43,459 nucleotides of DNA from the NCBI RefSeq assembly GCF_024178315.1, contig NZ_JAMZIK010000091.1, positions 1 to 43,459 on the forward strand, in the 5' to 3' direction. Below the pieces are notes generated by a model. The model was given only the letters and a program-made list of their open reading frames with translations. It did not search any database and was not told the origin of the DNA. Positions 16,609-25,572 of this stretch are shown piece after piece (position 1 is the first letter of the stretch; every line of letters starts with the position of its first letter). The position numbers and the translations under genes were made by a program. This DNA comes from Siccirubricoccus soli (GTDB lineage: Bacteria; Pseudomonadota; Alphaproteobacteria; Acetobacterales; Acetobacteraceae).

Positions 16609-17742
16609 ATGAAGGAAATGACATGCTCTCCGGCGGAGGCCTTGGCCCGGCTGCGCCTGGCCCGCACGGAGGGGATCGGCCCCCTGACCTTCCGCCGGCT
16701 GCTGGAGCGCCATGGCAGCGCCGCCGCGGCGCTGGCCGCCCTGCCCCGCCTCGCCGCCCGGCGCGGTGCGCCCTTCACCCCCTTTCCGGAGGTCGAGGCG
16801 CGGCGGGAGGCGGAGGCGCTGGCCCGGCTCGGCGGCCGCTTCCTGCACTTGGGGGAACCGCCCTACCCGGCGCTGCTGGCGATGCAGGAGGATGCGCCGC
16901 CGGTCCTCGCCCTGCTGGGGGACCCCGCGGCGCTTTCCTCCCGCGCCGTCGCCCTGGTCGGCGCCCGCAACGCCTCCGCCGCCGGGCGCCGCCTGGCGGA
17001 GGAACTGGCCGGCGCCCTGGCCCAAGCGGGGCTTGCCGTGGTCTCCGGCCTCGCCCGCGGGGTGGATGCCGCGGCGCATCTCGGCGCGCTGCGGGCCGGC
17101 CGCACCATCGCCTGCGTCGCCGGCGGGGCGGACATGCCCTACCCGCCGGAGCATGCCGGGCTGCAGGCCCGCATTCTCGCCGAGGGCGGCGCGGTGCTGG
17201 CGGAGGCGCCGCTCGGCACCGCCCCCCTCGCCCGGCACTTCCCCCGCCGCAACCGGATCGTCGCCGGCCTCTCCCTCGGCGTGGTGGTGGTGGAGGCGGC
17301 GCTGCGCTCCGGCAGCCTCATCACCGCCAGGCTGGCGCTGGAGGCGGGGCGGGAGCTCTTCGCCGTCCCCGGCAGCCCGCTGGACCCGCGCTGCCGCGGT
17401 TCCAACGACCTCATCCGCCAGGGCGCCCATCTGACGGAGGGGGTGGAGGATGTGCTGGCCCACCTGCCGGAGGCCCCCCGCGCCGCTCCGATCCTGCAGC
17501 CGAAGCTCGACTGGCCGCCTGCCGCCGAGATTGTGGAATCGTCCGGCCCCGCCACCGAGGGCCCGGCGGACACGGATCAAGTAGTTGAATTGCTTGGACC
17601 CACGCCGATCGCGGTTGACGAGGTGATGCGGCGCTGCCACCTGTCCCCCTCCGCGGTCCAGGCGATCCTGCTCGATCTCGAACTGGCCGGGCGGGTGGAA
17701 TTGCTGCCGGGGAACCGGGTGGCACGCACCGGCCGGGCCTGA
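16609..17742 (+). CDS. dprA: DprA/Smf DNA-processing protein
   Basis: A 377-residue protein that binds incoming single-stranded DNA and loads RecA during natural transformation. The Rossmann-like core is visible: VALVGARNASAAGRR, VVSGLARGVDAAAHLGAL, IACVAGGADMPYPPEH, FPRRNRIVAGLS, SGSLITARLALEAGRELFAVPG and the GSNDLIRQGAHL block. An N-terminal SAM-like region (LRLARTEGIGPLTFRRLLE) precedes it, and a C-terminal winged helix (PIAVDEVMRRCHLSPSAVQAIL) follows. All domains of the long form are present. The start is the first of two nearby ATGs. The order dprA-topA-rnr is conserved in alphaproteobacteria. Confidence 0.95.
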   Translation: MKEMTCSPAEALARLRLARTEGIGPLTFRRLLERHGSAAAALAALPRLAARRGAPFTPFPEVEARREAEALARLGGRFLHLGEPPYPALLAMQEDAPPVLALLGDPAALSSRAVALVGARNASAAGRRLAEELAGALAQAGLAVVSGLARGVDAAAHLGALRAGRTIACVAGGADMPYPPEHAGLQARILAEGGAVLAEAPLGTAPLARHFPRRNRIVAGLSLGVVVVEAALRSGSLITARLALEAGRELFAVPGSPLDPRCRGSNDLIRQGAHLTEGVEDVLAHLPEAPRAAPILQPKLDWPPAAEIVESSGPATEGPADTDQVVELLGPTPIAVDEVMRRCHLSPSAVQAILLDLELAGRVELLPGNRVARTGRA

Positions 17743-17811
17743 ACGGGCGAGGGGAACTCCTGCGGCCCAGTCATTCTTGCCGCCAGAACGGCTCCTGTGG
17801 ATCCCCGCTCC

Positions 17812-20553
17812 ATGCCCGACGTCGTCGTCGTCGAATCGCCCGCCAAGGCCAAGACCATCAACAAGTATCTCGGCCGCGACTTCACGGTGCTGGCGAGCTT
17901 CGGCCATGTCCGCGACCTCCCCCCGAAGGACGGCTCCGTCCGGCCGGAGGAGGATTTCGCCATGGATTGGGAGAGCGAGGACCGCGGCGAGCGGCAGGTG
18001 AACGAGATCGCCCGCGCGCTGAAGGGGGCCCGCCGCCTCTTCCTCGCCACCGACCCCGACCGGGAGGGCGAGGCGATCTCCTGGCATGTCCGGGAGATGC
18101 TGGCGCGGAAGGGCGCGCTGAAGGGGCTCGAGGTCCGCCGCATCACCTTCAACGAGATCACCAAGCGCGCCATCCAGCAGGCCATCGCCCATCCGCGGGA
18201 TCTCGATGCGCCGCTGATCGACGCCTACATGGCCCGCCGCGCGCTGGACTACCTGGTGGGCTTCACCCTCTCCCCCGTGCTCTGGCGGAAGCTGCCCGGC
18301 AGCCGTTCCGCCGGCCGCGTGCAATCCGTCGCGCTGCGGCTGATCTGCGAGCGCGAGGCCGAGATCGAGGCCTTCAAGGCGCGCGAGTACTGGACGGTGG
18401 AGGGCCGCTTCCAGACGCCCCAGGGCGCGCCCTTCACCGCCCGGCTGACGCATCTGAACGGCAAGAAGCTGGACCAGTTCGACCTGCCGAACGAGGCCGC
18501 GGCGATGCGCGCCAAGGCGGCCGTCGAGGCGGGCGAGTTCAGCGTCCTCTCGCTGGAGAAGCGCCGGGTCAAGCGCCACCCGCCGCCGCCCTTCACCACC
18601 TCCACCCTGCAGATGGAGGCCAGCCGCAAGCTCGGCATGGGCGCGCAGGTGACGATGCGCACCGCCCAGCAATTGTATGAGGGCGTCGAGATCGGCGGCG
18701 AGACGGTCGGCCTCATCACCTATATGCGGACCGATGGCGTGCAGATGGCGCGGGAGGCGATCGCCGCCATCCGCGACCATGTGCAGGGCGAGTTCGGCCG
18801 CGACTACCTGCCCGGCGCGCCGCGCGAGTACCAGAGCAAGGCGAAGAACGCCCAGGAGGCGCATGAGGCGATCCGTCCGACCGATGTGCGCAACACGCCG
18901 GAGAGGGTCGCCCGCTACCTGGATGAGCGGCAGCGCCGGCTCTACGAGCTGATCTGGAAGCGCGCCGTCGCCTCCCAGATGCAGTCGGCGGAGCTGGACC
19001 AGACCACGGTCGAGATCGCCGACCAGTCGAAGCAGACCATCCTCCGCGCCACCGGCTCCGTCATCGCCTTCGACGGCTTCCTGAAGCTGTACCGGGAGGA
19101 CGAGGACGACCGCGCCGCCGATGCCCGCGCCGGCATCACCGGCGTGGCGCCGAGCGAGGACGAGGAAAGCCGCACCCTGCCGCCGATGCGCGAGCGCGAC
19201 CCGCTGAAGCGCGGCGAGGTGACGGCCAGCCAGCACTTCACCCAGCCGCCGCCACGCTACTCGGAGGCCTCGCTGGTGAAGAAGCTGGAGGAGCTCGGCA
19301 TCGGCCGCCCCTCCACCTACGCCTCCATCCTGCAGACCCTGCAGGACCGGGACTATGTGAAGCTGGAGAAGCGCCGCTTCATCCCGGAGGATCGCGGCCG
19401 CCTCGTCACCTCCTTCCTGGTGAAATTCTTCGAGCGCTACGTCGATACCGGCTTCACCGCCGCGCTCGAGGAGCAGCTCGACGAGATCTCCGACGGCAAG
19501 GTGGACTGGCGCGCGGTGATGCGGCAGTTCTGGGAGGCCTTCAAGCGCGCCGTCGACGCGACCAAGGACCTCAAGATCAGCGATGTCATCGACGCGCTGG
19601 ACGAGGAGCTGGGGCCGCATTTCTTCCCCGAGCGCGGCGACGGCACCGACCCGCGCGCCTGCCCGGCCTGCGGCAATGGCAGGCTCGGCCTGCGGCTGGG
19701 GCGGACCGGCGCCTTCATCGGCTGCTCCAACTACCCGGATTGCCGCTACACCCGCCCGCTGATCGCGCCCGGCGCCGAGGGCGAGGGCACGACGGGGCTG
19801 ACGGAAGGCCCGCGCGAGCTGGGCCGCGACCCCGCGACCGGCGAGATGGTGACGGTCCGCCGCGGCCCCTATGGCGTCTATGTCCAGCTCGGCGAGGGCG
19901 GCACGGATGACCGCGGCAAGCCTACCAAGCCCAGGCGCGCCAGCCTGACGCGGGACATGGACCCGGACACGCTCGACCTCGAGCGGGCGCTGAAGCTGCT
20001 CTCCCTGCCGCGGATCATCGGGCGGGACCCGGAGAGCGGGGAGGAGATCCAGGCCGGCCTCGGCCGCTTCGGCCCCTATATCAAGGTCGGCTCCGTCTTC
20101 CAGTCGCTGGAGCCGGGGGATGACGTGCTCTCCCTCGGCATGAACCGGGCGATGGAGCTGCTGGCCAAGGCCCGCGCGAAGGTGCGGGTGCTGGGGCCGC
20201 ACCCGAAGGATGGCGTGACGGTCGAGGTGAAGAAGGGACGCTTCGGCCCCTACGCCCAGCACGGCAAGATGGTCGCCAACCTGCCGCGCAACGCGACCAT
20301 GGAGGAAATCACACTGGAGGAGGCGGTCACGCTGCTCGCCGAGAAGGGCAAGGAGCTGGCGCCGAAGGGCAAGGCAGGCGCGAAGGGCAAGGCCAAACCC
20401 GCGCCGAAGCGCGCCGCCGCCGCGGCGGAAGCCATCCCCACCGCCCCGCCCGCGCCGCGCAAGGCGGCGGCGGCCAAGCCGAAGGCGAAGCCGGCGGCCA
20501 AGAAGGCCGCGCCGGCGGTGAAGAAGCCGGCGGTGAAGAAGAGTAAGGGGTGA
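17812..20553 (+). CDS. topA: DNA topoisomerase I
   Basis: A 913-residue type IA topoisomerase that relaxes negative supercoils. The Toprim domain starts VVVVESPAKAKTINKYLG and holds ATDPDREGEAISWH. The catalytic Tyr is Tyr304 in TYMRTDGVQM. One C4 zinc finger (ACPACGNG, IGCSNYPDCRYT) follows, then several topoisomerase C-terminal repeats (RRGPYGVYVQLGEG, LGRFGPYIKVG, KKGRFGPYAQHGKM). A Lys/Ala-rich basic tail of about 70 residues ends the protein, as is common in alphaproteobacterial TopA. The start is the ATG at MPDVVVVES; a GTG 15 bases upstream is the alternative and neither has a strong Shine-Dalgarno sequence. It is followed by a GC-rich repeat. Confidence 0.97.
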   Translation: MPDVVVVESPAKAKTINKYLGRDFTVLASFGHVRDLPPKDGSVRPEEDFAMDWESEDRGERQVNEIARALKGARRLFLATDPDREGEAISWHVREMLARKGALKGLEVRRITFNEITKRAIQQAIAHPRDLDAPLIDAYMARRALDYLVGFTLSPVLWRKLPGSRSAGRVQSVALRLICEREAEIEAFKAREYWTVEGRFQTPQGAPFTARLTHLNGKKLDQFDLPNEAAAMRAKAAVEAGEFSVLSLEKRRVKRHPPPPFTTSTLQMEASRKLGMGAQVTMRTAQQLYEGVEIGGETVGLITYMRTDGVQMAREAIAAIRDHVQGEFGRDYLPGAPREYQSKAKNAQEAHEAIRPTDVRNTPERVARYLDERQRRLYELIWKRAVASQMQSAELDQTTVEIADQSKQTILRATGSVIAFDGFLKLYREDEDDRAADARAGITGVAPSEDEESRTLPPMRERDPLKRGEVTASQHFTQPPPRYSEASLVKKLEELGIGRPSTYASILQTLQDRDYVKLEKRRFIPEDRGRLVTSFLVKFFERYVDTGFTAALEEQLDEISDGKVDWRAVMRQFWEAFKRAVDATKDLKISDVIDALDEELGPHFFPERGDGTDPRACPACGNGRLGLRLGRTGAFIGCSNYPDCRYTRPLIAPGAEGEGTTGLTEGPRELGRDPATGEMVTVRRGPYGVYVQLGEGGTDDRGKPTKPRRASLTRDMDPDTLDLERALKLLSLPRIIGRDPESGEEIQAGLGRFGPYIKVGSVFQSLEPGDDVLSLGMNRAMELLAKARAKVRVLGPHPKDGVTVEVKKGRFGPYAQHGKMVANLPRNATMEEITLEEAVTLLAEKGKELAPKGKAGAKGKAKPAPKRAAAAAEAIPTAPPAPRKAAAAKPKAKPAAKKAAPAVKKPAVKKSKG

Positions 20554-20563
20554 TGAGGAAGAT

Positions 20564-20712
20564 CGGGGGCTTTGCCCCCGCACCCCCACCGGGGCCAGGA
20601 CCTGGCCCCGGCCCCCGCTCCGGGCCCCACACCCGACGGTCGAACCTGCCGACTCACACCGGGGTCCGGGGGGTGGTCCACCCCCTGGCGGGGGCTCGGG
20701 GGCGGAGCCCGC
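20564..20712. repeat. GC-rich dispersed intergenic repeat, copy R1b (two opposed units)
   Basis: Between topA and rnr lie a hairpin CGGGGGC-TTT-GCCCCCG (20564-20580) and a perfect 23-bp palindrome with arms CCGGGGCCAGG/CCTGGCCCCGG (20589-20611). Then comes the R1 core ACCGGGGTCCGGGG, followed by GGGGGTGG-T-CCACCCCC (20670-20686). The left part is an R1 unit in reverse orientation to the right part. It could terminate topA transcription or lie in an rnr leader. Confidence 0.65.
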
Positions 20713-20721
20713 AGTAACGCC

Positions 20722-22839
20722 ATGGCGCCCCCCAATCCCCTTCCCAGCAAGGCCGACATCCGCCGCCTCCTGGCCGAAAGCCCGGACCGTCTCGGCAAGA
20801 ACGACATCGCCCGGCATTTCGGCCTGACCGCCGAACAGCGCCCCGCGCTGCGCGTGATGCTGAAGGCGCTGGAAGCCGAGGGCGCCTTCGTGCCGCCGCC
20901 GCGCGGCGACCGGCTGCCGGAGGTGCTGCCGGTGGAGGTCTTCGGCATCGACCCGGATGGCGACCCCCTCGCCCGCCCGCTGGGCTGGAAGGCGGAGCAG
21001 GGCCGCACGCCCCTCATCTACATGCGCCCCGAGGCAGCCGGCCAGGCGGCGCTGGCGCCCGGCGAACGGGTGCTGGCGCGGCTGAAATTCATCGGCGGCG
21101 GCAAGTACGAAGGCCGGACGATGAAGCGCATCGGCGGCGGCACGCCGGCGCGCATCCTCGGCGTATATGAGGAAGGCCGCCTCATCCCGACCGATCGCCG
21201 CCACAAGGCGGAATGGCAGGTGCCTCCCGGCGAGGCCAACGGCGCCGAGCCGGGCGAGATTGTCCTCGCTGAACCCTTACCCAGCCGTCCCCTCGGCCCC
21301 CGCCCGGCGCGCATCGTCGAACGGCTGGGACGGATGGGGGAGCCGCGCTCCGTCTCCCTCCTCTGCATCCACGCCCATGGCATCCCGGAGATCTTCCCTG
21401 CCGAGGCGCTGCGCGAGGCGGAGCGCGCCCGCGGCATCGGCCCCGAAGGGCGGGAGGATCTCCGCCCCCTGCCCCTCGTCACCATCGACGGCGAGGATGC
21501 CCGCGACTTCGACGACGCCGTCTGGGCGGAGGCCGAGGGCAGCGGCTGGCGCCTAATGGTCGCCATCGCCGATGTCGCGCATTACGTGACGCCCGGCTCG
21601 GCCCTGGACCGGGAGGCCTGGACGCGCGGCAACAGCGTCTATTTCCCCGACCGCGTCGTGCCCATGCTGCCCGAGGCGCTTTCCAATGGCTGGTGCAGCC
21701 TGAAGCCTGGCGAGGATCGCGGCTGCCTCTTCGCCGAGCTCCGCATCGACGCCGTCGGCCGCAAGCTCGCTCACCGTTTCGGCCGGGGCATCATGCGCAG
21801 CGCCGCCCGCCTGACCTATGAGGAGGTGGAGACGGGCGCCGACCCGGCCGGCACGCGCGAGGCCCTTTACGGCGCCTTCCGGGCGCTGTCCGCCGCCCGC
21901 GAGGCGCGCGGCACGCTCGATCTCGACGTGCCGGAGCGCCGTGTCCGGCTCTCCGCCGAGGGCCGCGTGCTGGCCGTCGAGCCCCGCGCCCGGCTCGACA
22001 GCCACCGGCTGGTCGAGGAGTTCATGATCCTGGCGAATGTGGCGGCGGCCGAGGAGCTGGAGCGGCTGGGCCAGCCCTGCATGTACCGCATCCATGACCG
22101 GCCGGCCGACCGCAAGCTGGAAGGGTTGCGGCAATTCCTCGGCAGCTTCGGCATCACCCTGCCGCCCGGGGACCAGGTGCAGCCGCGCAATTTCGCCCAG
22201 GTGCTGGAGCAGACGCGCGACCTGCCGGAAGCCCCGCTGGTGCATGAGGCGGTGCTGCGCGGCCAGTCCCAGGCGGAATACGCCCCGGACAATATCGGCC
22301 ATTTCGGCTTGGCCCTGCCGCGCTACGCCCATTTCACCAGCCCGATCCGCCGCTATGCCGACCTGCTGGTGCATCGCGCCCTGATCCGCGGGCTGAAGCT
22401 CGGCCCGGATGGGCTTGCGGAGGAGGAAGCGGCGCGCTTCCCGGACAGCGGCGAACACATCACCGCGACCGAACGCCGCGCCGCGGCGGCGGAACGTGAC
22501 GCGGTGGAACGCTATCTTGCGGCCTTCATGGCACAGCACGTCGGAGAGGTGTTCGCGGCACGCATTTCCAACGTGACACGCTTCGGCCTCTTCGTCACCG
22601 TATTGGCGAATGGCGCGAGCGGACTCGTGCCGCTCAACTCTCTGCCGGATGATCGATGGGTACTGGACGAAGGCCGTCAGGCCTTGGCCGGGGAAAGGTC
22701 TGGGCTGCGCTTCGCCCTGGGCGAGGCGGTGGAGGCCAGGCTTGCGGAGGCCAATCCGCTGACCGGCGGCATGGTGTTCCACCTGCTGCAGGGCATGCCA
22801 CCGCCCCGCGTCGCACGGTCCTCGCGTCGGCGGCGCTGA
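20722..22839 (+). CDS. rnr: Ribonuclease R
   Basis: A 705-residue 3'-5' exoribonuclease that degrades structured RNA. The N-terminal helix-turn-helix (LGKNDIARHFGLTAEQRPALRV) and cold-shock domains are followed by the RNB domain, whose catalytic acidic cluster is in TIDGEDARDFDDAVWAE. The later FTSPIRRYADLLVHRALI motif and a C-terminal S1 domain (GEVFAARISNVTRFGLFVTV) are present. It has a basic tail (RSSRRRR). The start chosen is the ATG right after the R1 repeat. The next gene's frame overlaps its 3' end. The length is typical for alphaproteobacteria (about 750 with variable tails). Confidence 0.96.
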   Translation: MAPPNPLPSKADIRRLLAESPDRLGKNDIARHFGLTAEQRPALRVMLKALEAEGAFVPPPRGDRLPEVLPVEVFGIDPDGDPLARPLGWKAEQGRTPLIYMRPEAAGQAALAPGERVLARLKFIGGGKYEGRTMKRIGGGTPARILGVYEEGRLIPTDRRHKAEWQVPPGEANGAEPGEIVLAEPLPSRPLGPRPARIVERLGRMGEPRSVSLLCIHAHGIPEIFPAEALREAERARGIGPEGREDLRPLPLVTIDGEDARDFDDAVWAEAEGSGWRLMVAIADVAHYVTPGSALDREAWTRGNSVYFPDRVVPMLPEALSNGWCSLKPGEDRGCLFAELRIDAVGRKLAHRFGRGIMRSAARLTYEEVETGADPAGTREALYGAFRALSAAREARGTLDLDVPERRVRLSAEGRVLAVEPRARLDSHRLVEEFMILANVAAAEELERLGQPCMYRIHDRPADRKLEGLRQFLGSFGITLPPGDQVQPRNFAQVLEQTRDLPEAPLVHEAVLRGQSQAEYAPDNIGHFGLALPRYAHFTSPIRRYADLLVHRALIRGLKLGPDGLAEEEAARFPDSGEHITATERRAAAAERDAVERYLAAFMAQHVGEVFAARISNVTRFGLFVTVLANGASGLVPLNSLPDDRWVLDEGRQALAGERSGLRFALGEAVEARLAEANPLTGGMVFHLLQGMPPPRVARSSRRRR

Positions 22840-24347
22840 TCCTCTGGCTGCTGCTCCGGCCGCTCGGCGCCGGGGCGGTGGAGGAGCCGGGCTTCGCGCG
22901 GGACCAAGTGCAATCCGTCCTCGCCATCGCCCTCGGCATGGTGCTGGAACGGCATCTGGATGCCGCGACGCCGGCGGAGCTCGGCCTCTGGTCGCTGCGC
23001 GGCTTGGCCGTGCTGGACCCGGAGCTGAAGCCGGAGCTGCGCGCCGGCACCCTGCTGCTCTCCCGCCCGGACCGCCCGCTGGCCAGCCGCCCGGTCCCCG
23101 CCCTGCCGCCCGGCACTTCGCCCGAAGCGGCCGCCGTGCCGCTCGGACTGGCGCTCGCGGCGCTGTTCGAGGCAGGCTGGCGCGCCTCCCCGGCGCTGCG
23201 CCGGGCGGGGCAGGAGGCGATGCTGCGCTCCGCCTTCGAAGAGCTGTTCAACCACCTGGACCCCTATAGCCGTTACGTCTCCCCGGCCGAGGCCCTGGCC
23301 TCCCGCACCCGCCGCGTCGGCCAGGCCGGGCTCGGCTTCAGCCTGGCGGCGGGGCGGGGGCGGGAGGTGGTGGTGGCGGCGCTGGCGCCGGACGGCCCGG
23401 CCGCCCGGGCCGGGCTCCGCCCCGGGGACCGGCTGCTGGCGGTGGAGGGCGTGCCGGTCTCCGCCCGCAACCTGGCGGAGGCCGCGCTGCTGCTGGAAGG
23501 CGCCGCCGGCACCCCGGTGACGCTGAGCCTGGCGCGCGGCCGCCGGCGCTTCCAGCTCGTGCTGCGCCGCATCCCCGCGGTGGCGGAGCCGCTGGCCGCG
23601 GAGCGGCGGGAGGAGGTGCTGTGGATCCGCCTGCACAGCTTCTCCGGCCTCACCGAAGCGCGGATGGCGGTGGCGCTGCGGGAAGGGCTGCGCGGGCCGC
23701 GGCCGCGCGGCGTGGTGCTGGATCTGCGCGGCAACCGCGGCGGGCTGCTGGGCCAGGCGGCGGCGGTGGCGGGGAATTTCCTCTCGGATGGGGTCCTTGC
23801 CCGGACCTCCGGCCGGCATCCCGATGCGGTGCGGGTCTGGGAAGCCTCCGGTCCCGATCTGACGGCGGGGCTGCCGGTGGTGGTGCTGGTGGATGGCCGC
23901 ACCGCCTCCGCGGCGGAAATCGTGGCGGCGGCGCTGGCCGATCGCGGCCGGGCGGTGGTGGTGGGCAGCGCCACCATGGGCAAGGGGCTGATCCAGCTCG
24001 TGGTGCCGCTGCCCAACGGGGCGGAGCTGCTGGTGAGCTGGTCCCGCGTCCTGGCGCCGCTGGGCTGGCCAATCCAGGGGCTCGGCGTGCTGCCCATGCT
24101 GTGCACCAGCCTCGGCACGGAGGCGACCCAGGCGGCGCTGACCGGGCTGCGGCAGGGGCAGCCTTCGCCGATGGCGCCCGTGCTGGCCCGCGCCCGGGCG
24201 CTGCGGGCGCCGCTGCCTGAGGCGGAGGTGGCGACGCTGCGCAGCGCCTGCCCGCCGGCAGAGGGGCGGCCCTCCGACGAGTCCGCCGCCCAGACGCTGC
24301 TGGAGGTGGCGGAGGCCTATGAGACGGCGATCGGGGGGCGGCGATAG
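22656..24347 (+). CDS. S41 family carboxyl-terminal processing peptidase
   Basis: A CtpA-like serine protease with a PDZ domain (GLGFSLAAGRGREVVVAAL to PGDRLLAVEG) and an S41 core. The catalytic pair is Ser418 in DGRTASAAEIV and Lys443 in TMGKGL (numbered from this start). Such enzymes trim or degrade periplasmic and membrane proteins. A signal-anchor-like segment, RRTVLASAALILWLLLRPLG, lies just beyond the rnr stop. The only ATG, GTG or TTG codon in this frame that includes it is at 22656, deep inside rnr; the next usable start, GTG at 22878, would lose it. An ATG at 22795 is in the rnr frame and would fit if one base were gained or lost, so a frameshift here is possible. The family call is firm; the start is not. 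Confidence 0.85.
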   Translation: MGTGRRPSGLGRGKVWAALRPGRGGGGQACGGQSADRRHGVPPAAGHATAPRRTVLASAALILWLLLRPLGAGAVEEPGFARDQVQSVLAIALGMVLERHLDAATPAELGLWSLRGLAVLDPELKPELRAGTLLLSRPDRPLASRPVPALPPGTSPEAAAVPLGLALAALFEAGWRASPALRRAGQEAMLRSAFEELFNHLDPYSRYVSPAEALASRTRRVGQAGLGFSLAAGRGREVVVAALAPDGPAARAGLRPGDRLLAVEGVPVSARNLAEAALLLEGAAGTPVTLSLARGRRRFQLVLRRIPAVAEPLAAERREEVLWIRLHSFSGLTEARMAVALREGLRGPRPRGVVLDLRGNRGGLLGQAAAVAGNFLSDGVLARTSGRHPDAVRVWEASGPDLTAGLPVVVLVDGRTASAAEIVAAALADRGRAVVVGSATMGKGLIQLVVPLPNGAELLVSWSRVLAPLGWPIQGLGVLPMLCTSLGTEATQAALTGLRQGQPSPMAPVLARARALRAPLPEAEVATLRSACPPAEGRPSDESAAQTLLEVAEAYETAIGGRR

Positions 24348-24390
24348 CCGGGCCCAGCCCCGGTCCCCGGGGCGAATTGTCGCGCAAGGC

Positions 24391-24418
24391 TTGACCTGCG
24401 GGATTTCCAGGCTAGTTT
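24391..24418 (+). promoter_or_regulatory. Predicted promoter of rpmG
   Basis: TTGACC (24391-24396) and TAGTTT (24413-24418) are separated by 16 bases, about 55 bases before the rpmG ATG. The -35 box matches consensus in five of six positions. Confidence 0.5.
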
Positions 24419-24472
24419 CCACCCCCTCCCTTTCTCGGCCGCCCAGCGGCCCAAGGCATTAGCAGGGCTCCC

Positions 24473-24640
24473 ATGGCCAAGACCAACACCATCCAGATCA
24501 AGCTGGTGAGCAGCGCCGAGACCGGCTTCTTCTACGTCACCAAGAAGAACACCCGCACCGCCACCGGCAAGCTCGAGCTGAAGAAGTACGACCCGGTCGT
24601 GCGCAAGCACGTCGTATTCCGCGAGGCGAAGATCAAATAG
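24473..24640 (+). CDS. rpmG: 50S ribosomal protein L33
   Basis: A 55-residue ribosomal protein of the large subunit, missed by length-limited gene finders. The translation [20 protein letters not shown], then [29 protein letters not shown] and KIK matches L33 over its whole length. It is the cysteine-free form (no CxxC zinc-ribbon pairs), as usual in alphaproteobacteria. It stands alone, with its own promoter upstream and a factor-independent terminator 46 bases downstream. The order rnr, peptidase, rpmG fits synteny known in the class. Confidence 0.97.
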   Translation: MAKTNTIQIKLVSSAETGFFYVTKKNTRTATGKLELKKYDPVVRKHVVFREAKIK

Positions 24641-24685
24641 CCCCGGCCGGGCTGCGGCCCGGCGCCGAGGACGCAAAGGCGGAAC

Positions 24686-24709
24686 GGCCGGGCCATGCCC
24701 GGCCTTTTT
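24686..24709 (+). terminator. Factor-independent terminator of rpmG
   Basis: GGCCGGGC (24686-24693), loop CAT, GCCCGGCC (24697-24704) and then TTTTT (24705-24709). This is a perfect 8-bp stem with a U tract, the clearest terminator in the window. It points away from the convergent DOPA-dioxygenase gene and may serve only rpmG. Confidence 0.9.
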
Positions 24710-24721
24710 GCGTTACGGCGG

Positions 24722-25123
24722 CTATTCCGGCAGCAGGTCGAGCTTCAGCGGCAGGATCTCGCCGCACCACAGGGCATGCAGCGAATGGTCGGCGCGCTGC
24801 CGCCCGGTCTCCGGGTGCAGCAGCACGGCCAAGCCGCGGCGGTTGAGCGCCAGCCAGGGCAGGAAGGCGGGGAAGAGGTCCGGCCCGAAGGCCACCTGGT
24901 ACATCGGCGCCGGGTGCGGCCCCACCGGCTCGTCCCGCCAGCGGCCGAGCACCGCGACGGGAAACAGCGCCGCGATCTCCGCCCGGACCGCCGCCGCCAG
25001 GGTGGGTTCCGCCGGCGTGCGGTAGTAGAGATGGGCGTGCCAGCCATGGATGGCCCCGCCCATGCCCATGCCGGCCTGACCCGACCGCTTCACGCCCTCA
25101 CTGTCGTTCGGGCGATCGGACAC
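24722..25123 (-). CDS. DOPA 4,5-dioxygenase family protein
   Basis: A 133-residue small protein of the DOPA 4,5-dioxygenase family, which includes ring-cleaving extradiol enzymes of fungi and many bacterial proteins of unknown substrate. The metal-binding pattern is visible: HGWHAHLYY near residue 26, VGPHPAPMYQVAF, LPWLALNRRGLAVLLHPETG and a final DHSLHALWCGE, which together supply several His residues and acids. The length fits. The start is a GTG one base after the stop of gapR, so it is probably translated by coupling; Met19 is an alternative start. The link to gapR may be only operonic. Substrate unknown. Confidence 0.8.
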   Translation of the reverse strand: MSDRPNDSEGVKRSGQAGMGMGGAIHGWHAHLYYRTPAEPTLAAAVRAEIAALFPVAVLGRWRDEPVGPHPAPMYQVAFGPDLFPAFLPWLALNRRGLAVLLHPETGRQRADHSLHALWCGEILPLKLDLLPE

Positions 25124-25124
25124 G

Positions 25125-25409
25125 CTACATCCCCAACGCGCGGCGATAGAGGTCGAGCAGCGTCTCCTGCTCCTCCACCTCAGCCGGCTCCTTCTTCCGG
25201 ATGGAGATGATCTGGCGGATCACCTTCACGTCGAAGCCGGCGGATTTCGCCTCGGCGAAGATGTCCTTGATGTCCCCGGCCAAGGCCTTGCGCTCCTCCT
25301 CCAGCCGTTCGATGCGCTCGATGATCGAGCGCAGCCGGTCCACGGCGATGCCGCCCACCTCCGGATCGTCGGTCCGTGCCCGGTTCGCCGCTGCCTCAGC
25401 TTCGCTCAT
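25125..25409 (-). CDS. gapR: GapR / DUF2312 nucleoid-associated protein
   Basis: A 94-residue DNA-binding protein. GapR of Caulobacter binds overtwisted DNA ahead of replication and transcription forks and stimulates topoisomerases. The core matches the family closely: [20 protein letters not shown], then [20 protein letters not shown] and [20 protein letters not shown]. An N-terminal stretch of about 15 residues ([20 protein letters not shown]) is extra relative to the shortest members. The ATG start has GGGGGAG 5 bases upstream, better placed than for the GTG two codons earlier. It is followed at once by the DOPA-dioxygenase-like gene. Confidence 0.93.
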   Translation of the reverse strand: MSEAEAAANRARTDDPEVGGIAVDRLRSIIERIERLEEERKALAGDIKDIFAEAKSAGFDVKVIRQIISIRKKEPAEVEEQETLLDLYRRALGM

Positions 25410-25572
25410 CCCCACTCCCCCAGAGAAGAAGGGCGGGGGAATACCCGGCCCGGGGGGGAGGGATCAATGACCAAGGCAGCACCCCTGCCCCCACCGGGCG
25501 TCCAGCGCCCCGCCTGAGCCCGGCCCGCCCACTGCCCTCGCGGCGTTGCGCAGCAAGGTCGTGGGGAAAGCC

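Noticed and set aside
16492-21204. Minus-strand open frame of more than 1,500 codons upstream of the secreted-protein gene
   Set aside because: It runs antisense to dprA, topA and the start of rnr. Its composition is low-complexity and it has no family features. Open antisense frames are expected from the strong third-position GC bias; only the last 121 codons (16129-16491) are a gene.
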